A stretch of 64,000 nt of DNA from Tuctoria greenei (lineage: Eukaryota > Streptophyta > Magnoliopsida > Poales > Poaceae), in the NCBI GenBank assembly GCA_036927565.1, contig JAYESD010000012.1, positions 806,001-870,000 on the forward strand, in the 5' to 3' direction. A program made the translations under genes and the position numbers. Position 1 is the first letter of the stretch. Each line of letters opens with the position of its first letter. This document shows, piece by piece, positions 58,558 through 64,000 of this stretch. The notes under the pieces were generated by a model, which saw only the letters and a program-made list of their open reading frames with translations, was not told the DNA's origin and ran no database searches.

Positions 58558-59773
58558 GGGCGTGTTTGGCATGGCTCCAGAGCCGAACTCCAAGAAAGAG
58601 TAGAAAAAACGTAGCCAAACACCCTAACTCCAAAACTCCATAAGGGGGTCCAACTCTACGGAGTTTTTAGAGTTCTAGTTCATTTTTTCGGAGTACCTCT
58701 TTCCCTACTCCAGAACCAGCCCATATGGATGTAGACGTGGAGTTGTGGGCTAATTACCCGTAATGCCACTCGTTACACAAATCTCGAATCCTTTTTTCTT
58801 ATCTATACGACATGCGAGCGGGCGCGAGACAGAGGGGTGGCACCGAAGCCGCTGGGCGACGGAGGAGACGAGCAGTTCAGTGGGCGCTGCTACAGACGAG
58901 GAGATCCAGCGACACTACGCCCTGCCCATCGAGATCGTGCGACGCTGCGCCCGCAACGCTGGAGGATGTCCCGGCCGCAGGTATGCGCTTGTGGAGAGGA
59001 GTCCGCCGCCCTGTCCATCGAGATATGGGAAAGAACGTCCATCTCTGTACTGCTGTGGCTTGGCGAGTGATTTTGTTATTTGATCTTCATTGCTAATTAC
59101 ATGTTAGCCAGCATCATTTGATCTATTTGTCTGGTTCCTTGGTTTTGGATCTGCGCTAGTAGGGTTGTCATTTTTATTTGATTCTTCCAATTCATCAATC
59201 AATCCAGGGACATGAGAGAAGGGAAAGGAGAGGAGTAATCAATCAATCCATGGCAATTGGCAGGGTGGCGCCGCTGGAAGCCGTCCTGTTTGACATCGAC
59301 AGGACCATGTGCATCTCGACACCTTCTTTAGGGACAAGTCACTTCCAGTCCAGACAAATCGTGTACCGTTCCAACCGAAAGAAGCAAAAAAATTCCAGTT
59401 TGTTCCATACGTACAGTAGTAGTTTTGAAACGAAACAAAAAAAGCAAACAGCCACATGGTGTACTGCAGAAAAAAAAAACAAACAGAAAAATGTCACTAC
59501 CAACAACGTGAGGAAGATGAGGCCCAATACGTTAGTAGTGTTGAAACGTTGTCCAGTCCAGCAAAGTGAGCGAAGAAGCAGCCCTGTACAAACCCAACAA
59601 AGAGAGGGGTATAACTGACATTTCATTCTAATATCTCTTCTTTTCAGAGCTGAGAACCATATTCTAGTCAAACACAATTGGTGTCAACTCCTCCACCACA
59701 ATAGAGTTGCTCCACCTCAGCATTTCAAAGTAGAGTTGCTCCACTGCAGAGTGAAGTCATGCCAAACACGCCC
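58558..59773. mobile_element. PIF/Harbinger-like non-autonomous element carrying gene fragments
   Basis: Perfect 16-bp terminal inverted repeats, GGGCGTGTTTGGCATG at the left and its complement CATGCCAAACACGCCC at the right, with a TAA target duplication (58555-58557 and 59774-59776). These ends and the 3-bp TAA site fit PIF/Harbinger (Tourist-like). At 1216 bp it encodes no transposase. The interior holds a GC-rich stretch (58815-59060) and a piece of a HAD-phosphatase gene with its leader, i.e. DNA from elsewhere in the genome. Confidence 0.88.
59250..59335 (+). pseudogene. HAD-family sugar-phosphatase (SGPP-like) N-terminal fragment
   Basis: From an ATG at 59250 the frame reads MAIGRVAPLEAVLFDIDRTM and continues with CISTP. 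This matches the start of plant SGPP-like haloacid dehalogenase phosphatases, whose motif I is DxDGT. Here it reads DIDRT: the two Asp are kept but Gly is Arg. Similarity ends after about 28 codons. The preceding ~80 bases look like a gene leader. It lies inside the Harbinger-like element and is a captured, non-functional piece. Confidence 0.75.
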
Positions 59774-59925
59774 TAAATCTAGAGAGCACCAAGCGAGCAG
59801 AGAAGGTAGACTCTGGCACTCTGCTGTCATCCAGAGAGAGCCTAGGATTGAAGAAGCGGGCCAACTAGCGCTACATCGGCAATTGATTGGATCCATCCAT
59901 AATGGACCACGAGCCTCTGATGGGC

Positions 59926-59963
59926 TAGAACTCAACAACCTCACAAACGATGTGAGGCCCAAG

Positions 59964-60056
<93 letters not shown>

Positions 60057-60080
60057 GTATCTTCTTTTTCTAAGCGGACA
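59926..60080 (+). repeat. Duplicate of the protease promoter with expanded (AT)n
   Basis: CTCAACAACCTCACAAACGATGTGAGGCCCAAGTT and GAAGTATCTTCTTTTTCTAAGCGGAC match 56808-56880. Between them the ~12-bp AT tract of the original has grown to an uninterrupted AT run of roughly 88 bases (about 59965-60052). It ends directly at the gypsy-type LTR. Confidence 0.88.
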
Positions 60081-60081
60081 T

Positions 60082-60936
60082 TGTCGGCGGTTTTGATCCG
60101 GCAGATCTTCCGACACTACTAAAGTATTAGAGGAGTTTGAGGTTCGGTGTGGGCACGCAGAGATTCAAGAAGGTGAAGTGTAAATGACACAGTAGACACG
60201 AAGATTTATGTGGTTCGGGCCGCCTGAGCGTAATACCCTACTCCACAGGATGTGTTGGTGTTGTATTGGTTGTATGAGCTCAACGCGAGTTGAGAGTGTA
60301 GGGTGAGCGCGTAGTCTGTGTGTGTGTGTCGTCGGCCTGTCCTTTTATAGTACAAGGGCATGCCGTTACAAGTTAGCCTGGCCCGACATGTGGCCCTGGC
60401 GGTTACTGATATTGATACACATTCAACACGTTTAATTGCCCTTAATGACCGAGTTATGGGCTTTGACAGCACCGTTACTGGTAATTAAGGTCGTACGATC
60501 GTGTGTCATTAATATAGTATTAATGACACTTAATCAGGTCTTGAAGTCCTTGATTCCCCTTTGAAGATTCGGAGCCGTTGTGGAGTCTTCCAGAGGTTAG
60601 AGGCTGAAGATCCGACGGTTGGACACGTGGCAGCTCTGGAGCCTAATGTGGGGAACAGATAGGTCTGATGCCACCTAATGCGTGTCAGTTCTGGAGCTTC
60701 CCTCGGTCTGGGGTTAGATCCGGGGGTACCGCTATGGTACATAGCCCGGAGCTTCCCCCTTGTGGGCGGTAGCTCCGGTCTGACAGTACACGTGGCGACC
60801 CTGGGACTAACCATGTTGGAGAAGCGGGTTCGGTTATGTCTGACATGTGGGCCTCCGAAGGTCTTCAAATCAAGTAGATGATATTCCCTTGAGATCTTTG
60901 CAATCCCATGGGTATATGGTACTCAGGGTACCGACA
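60082..60936 (+). repeat. LTR of a gypsy-type element (5' LTR)
   Basis: Starts TGTCGGCGG and ends GGTACCGACA, giving a perfect TGTCGG...CCGACA terminal inverted hexamer. A CCTTTTATAG TATA-like motif lies at 60341-60350. The partner LTR and the right target duplication lie beyond the window, so element length cannot be stated. Confidence 0.75.
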
Positions 60937-61469
60937 GTGGCCCCCTGGGCCCACCTCTGGGGAAGACCCCTTGGGTGAAGTCATTCCGCCGGAGGTGGGT
61001 CCATCCTTCGACTTTTGAACTGAGTCTTCAAAGGTCTTCGGATGTGCCGTTGGCGATAGTTTGGAGTTAAATCCTCGCCGCGTGGCATATCCCGTGTGCG
61101 GCAGATGAGATCTTCGGCGTGCGGATCCCACACAATTGAAGGTCGCCGATTTCCGATACGAAAACCATATCTGTTCCGCGCGCCTTGTCAGGCCGCCGCC
61201 TTTGGGCTTCACGCCTCATGATGACAATCGTTCGCCTGGGTAAGAACCTCGACTTGATGGTCCGGGTGGTCCCGGGCCCTCTTGTCATCGGCTGGGTGGA
61301 ATTTTTGAGTAGTATCTTCGACTTCCTTGCGATTTCCATCCAAGCGTTGTGAGGGCTTACTTAAGAAGGAAAGCGCACACCGTCTGGGGTTCTTTACGCC
61401 TCTTATCTGATCTTGTGCTCAAACTCTCAACTTCTGCTCGCTTTTCCTCTCTTGCCCTGTTGTGCCGCG
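60937..61469 (+). other. Gypsy-type element leader
   Basis: Non-coding interior between the LTR and the first open frame. It begins GTGGCCCCCTGGGCCCACC, which is not an obvious tRNA primer complement. Minus-strand open frames here have no recognised similarity. Confidence 0.5.
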
Positions 61470-64000
61470 ATGGAGTTGGGTCTCCGCGAGAGCCGTTTGA
61501 AGATCGAAGGTGACCTGAAGAAGGTTCGGGCCCTCATGGGATGGTCCCCAGACTTCTTCAACCGTCTGGTCCGCGCCGGGGGAGAGCTCCCGTTCGAGAA
61601 GGAGCACGCCGACGAAATGGTGTACTTCTCTTTGTATGCCATGGTGGGGTTGATCCCACCTTTTTCCTCCTTTTTCTTGATGCTGCTAGACTTCTATGAT
61701 CTGCAGCTGTACCACCTTGGCCCCCACTCCATTCTTCTTGTGTCCATCTTCGTCCACTTCTGTGAGATATGGGTGCGCATCCCCCCTGCATTGAACTCTT
61801 CTGGACCTTCTTCACCGTCCATACCACCGGTAGGAGTAATGAGTACCTTGGCTTCTACTACTTCATGAAGCGCAAGAAGTGCCCATTCAAGTACCTCTGG
61901 TCGTTTCCCTCTGGAAAGTGGGATGATTGGAAGAAGGACTGGATAGTCATCCGGGTAGAGGAGCACGAGAAGCTGGAGCTGCCCGAAGGCCTCCCCAACA
62001 TCGACACTACAGTATGGAGTGAAGCTCCGGTGTTGTCGGATGCCTTCAACCCTACTCTAACCAGGATCTGTCAGTGCGTGGAGGGAAGATTGACTCCTCA
62101 GGCGGTGTTTTGCAACTTCCTGGTCAACAGGTGGGCACCGTTGAAGAGGAGAGAAAAACTCGCTTGGGCCCTCAACAGTGTGATGGACGACGACCGGGTC
62201 GAGACCGAGCTAAAGTCCAACATGGCGGGGACAACCTTGGAGTTTCATCTCAAGAAGTTCCAGCACGGCATCAACGTCGCGGGTGATGACTTGACTCCGC
62301 CATCAGCTTTTCTCCCTCTAAACGTAGAAGTAGAGTTCAGCAGGGAGCTCTGGCGGAAGATGCCTGTGCTTGACGACCTTGGTGTCGTCGAGAGAAGATC
62401 GACCTCCAGGGTGGTGATCCCTGGGGCTTCCGAAGGTGGCTCCGACCCTGCCCCGAAGCCACGGATCGAAGTCGTCGGCAAGGGCAAGGAGCCGGCAGAC
62501 GAACCCTTGACCCAGAAGAGGAAGCTGCAGCATGCCGACGGAAGGTCCGTCAGGCCTGCAACCTCTCCATCAGCTCCTTCTCCTCGGAGGGGGAGGTCTT
62601 ATACAACTGCAGCAACTGTACCCGCAGCGGCGTCCTCCCGGGGTGCTAGCTCCAGGCATGCGACTCCAGCACCTGGGCTGGTTGAGGCCTCTAGGTCCGG
62701 AGGTCCTTCTCGGTCGAGGGGGGCCTCGACTAGGGAAATGCCAGTGGCTGCAACGAGTTCCAGGGGGACTTCCGGAGCTTCCACGCCGGCGGCGGCTATG
62801 GTCAGCCCAGAATGCCCGGGAAAGAGGTTCCGTGCAAGCTGGTGCGGAAGCCTCCCGAGGTAATTTTTAATCTTTACCTCAGACAGTTGTTTTATTATAG
62901 TAACTGTTTTTTAAGTTTCTTCATCCATCATCTACAGCATTCCCAAGAAGAGGAGTGAGGCTCCACCCTCAGCCACAGCAGCAGAAGCTGTGAGGGCGGA
63001 AGCTCCTGCTCCTGTCCCGGTGCCGCCCCAAGTGGTGGCTGAAGCTGCGACAGCTCTGGCGCCAGCTGTCATGGTCATGGACCTCGACTCATCCCCAGAG
63101 ACTCCCGTGGTAGCACCGGACCGCGGGAGAGAAGATGCGCTAGCGGCACCTGCCCCGGAGGTTGAAGCTTCGGGTCTTGGTGCAGAGATGATGGAAGCTC
63201 CGGCCGTTGAGCCGGAGGAAGCAGTAATTCCGGCCCAAGAGCCAGAAATTGTCGAAGTCCCGGCGGTTGAGTCGGAGGTACTTGAAGTCCCGGCGTGTGC
63301 GTCGGATGTTGAGGAAGTCCCGGCAGTTGGGCCGGCTACCTTTGAAGCACCGGCCGCAGAGTCGGTCGTTGTTGGAGCTCCAGCCGTAGGGCAGGTTGAT
63401 GTTGAAGACCTTCCGGCTCCCGAGTCGGTTGCCGTTGAAGCTCCGGCCGTAGGGTCGGGTGTTGTTGAAGATCTTCCGGCGCCCGAGCCGGTCGTTGCGG
63501 AGGCGTCAGCGCTCGAGCCCCCAGTAGAGGAGGTGCCCAAGACCTTCCTCGATGGCGTCTGAGGTCATCCCGGAGGACGGCCCTAGTGCTGTGGAAGCTC
63601 AGGGGACCACTCTTGTGGAGTGGTACCCAATTTTTGTAACTGAAAACCTGCTGGAACCAGCAGAGGAGACCCCAGCAGGTCCGGATCCTATCCTGTTGTC
63701 ATTGTCTATTGACAACGCCTGCTCCAGTCTGCGTCAAGTTCAGCTGGCATTCTTCCACGACAGCAAGGCTCTTGAAGAGGAGCGCCAAACCCTTAGGAGG
63801 TGGCGTAATCAGCTCTACTTCGAGACCAAGCTGGCGTAGTCGAGGCTGGCAGATGACAAAGAATGGATCAAGCAGGAAAAGGTCCGCCTGGAGTACTGGG
63901 GCAAGTTATTGGATGACAGGGAGAGCTTGACTCGCGCCCTCGACGCTCAATCCTGGGCCATTTATGAGCAGACCAAAGCATCTAATAGTGCGGCCGATGA
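61470..64000 (+). pseudogene. Gypsy-type transposon protein (Transposase_28-like), frameshifted, runs off the window
   Basis: From an ATG at 61470 the protein reads MELGLRESRLKIEGDLKKVR, then PPFSSFFLMLLDFYDLQLYH and LGPHSILLVSIFVHFCEIW. It then shifts frame near 61770 and continues with ELFWTFFTVHTTGRSNEYLG, FYYFMKRKKCPFKYLW and GWHRKDW-type content (DDWKKDWIVIRV). This is the plant 'putative gypsy type transposon' domain (Pfam Transposase_28). A possible intron (62860-62937, AG/GTAATT...CTACAG) joins it in phase to an Ala/Pro/Val/Glu-rich repeat region (to about 63540). A second frame change near 63550 and an in-frame TAG at 63837-63839 follow, before a charged, probably coiled-coil region to the window end. 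The host function of this protein class is unknown. Confidence 0.8.

Noticed and set aside
62932..63540. 202-codon minus-strand frame rich in Thr, Ser, Ala and Gly
   Set aside because: Shadow of the Glu/Val/Pro/Ala repeat region on the plus strand; the repetition alone explains the openness.

Overview
The window is nuclear DNA from a grass (Poaceae). Evidence: intron-rich genes with GC-rich first exons and canonical GT..AG junctions, Stowaway MITEs (CTCC...GGAG with TA duplications), an Au-type SINE, and abundant LTR, CACTA, hAT and PIF/Harbinger elements. Encoded proteins look most like panicoid grass (maize/sorghum) orthologues. From memory, the gene set annexin, PIP5K, Fd-GOGAT and NTRC matches the distal long arm of rice chromosome 7, so the window is probably syntenic with it (inference).

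Layout. 1-7 kb: last exon of an unknown gene, a five-exon annexin gene (1886-3477) and a six-exon ankyrin-repeat gene (4489-5912), all on +. 7.1-13.5 kb: transposon-rich block. One unique sequence occurs as three diverged copies (A, B, C). They are interrupted by a complete CACTA element (7483-8700, TSD GCG), a truncated CACTA remnant with Ulp1-like peptidase coding, a copia RT fragment and a likely solo LTR. 13.5-16.3 kb: a tentative minus-strand gene. 17.4-21.1 kb: an eight-exon MORN-repeat phosphatidylinositol-4-phosphate 5-kinase. 21.5-27.7 kb: a complete but defective Ty1/copia element (TSD AGATG) about 360 bp past the PIP5K stop. 27.7-31.5 kb: intergenic DNA with MITEs.

31.5-43.4 kb: ferredoxin-dependent glutamate synthase (plastid nitrogen assimilation). 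All exons up to a 100-N assembly gap can be placed with consistent phase; the gap removes several hundred codons and the next exon carries single-base deletions. Its introns hold a 270-bp SMART/TRIM-like LTR element, an Au SINE and short (TTG)n-tailed retroposons. 43.8-47.5 kb: a hAT element with a perfect 8-bp TSD, then a local multiplication of the promoter of the mitochondrial ribosomal protein S9 gene, with a truncated S9 copy. 47.5-50.2 kb: intact mitochondrial S9. 51.4-55.8 kb (minus): NTRC, the plastid NADPH-thioredoxin reductase/thioredoxin fusion. 56.9-58.4 kb: a nepenthesin-type aspartic protease with both catalytic motifs degraded, one in-frame stop and a duplicated signal peptide. 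58.6-59.8 kb: a PIF/Harbinger-like element carrying a HAD-phosphatase gene fragment. 60.1-64.0 kb: left part of a gypsy-type element (LTR and Transposase_28-like protein), running off the window.

Functional links: Fd-GOGAT and NTRC both work in plastid redox and nitrogen metabolism, but nothing in the sequence suggests coordinated regulation; this is an ordinary eukaryotic gene neighbourhood. I found no unknown multi-gene system. The most interesting items are the gene-fragment-carrying Harbinger element, the 270-bp LTR element, the degenerate aspartic protease and the multiplied S9 promoter.
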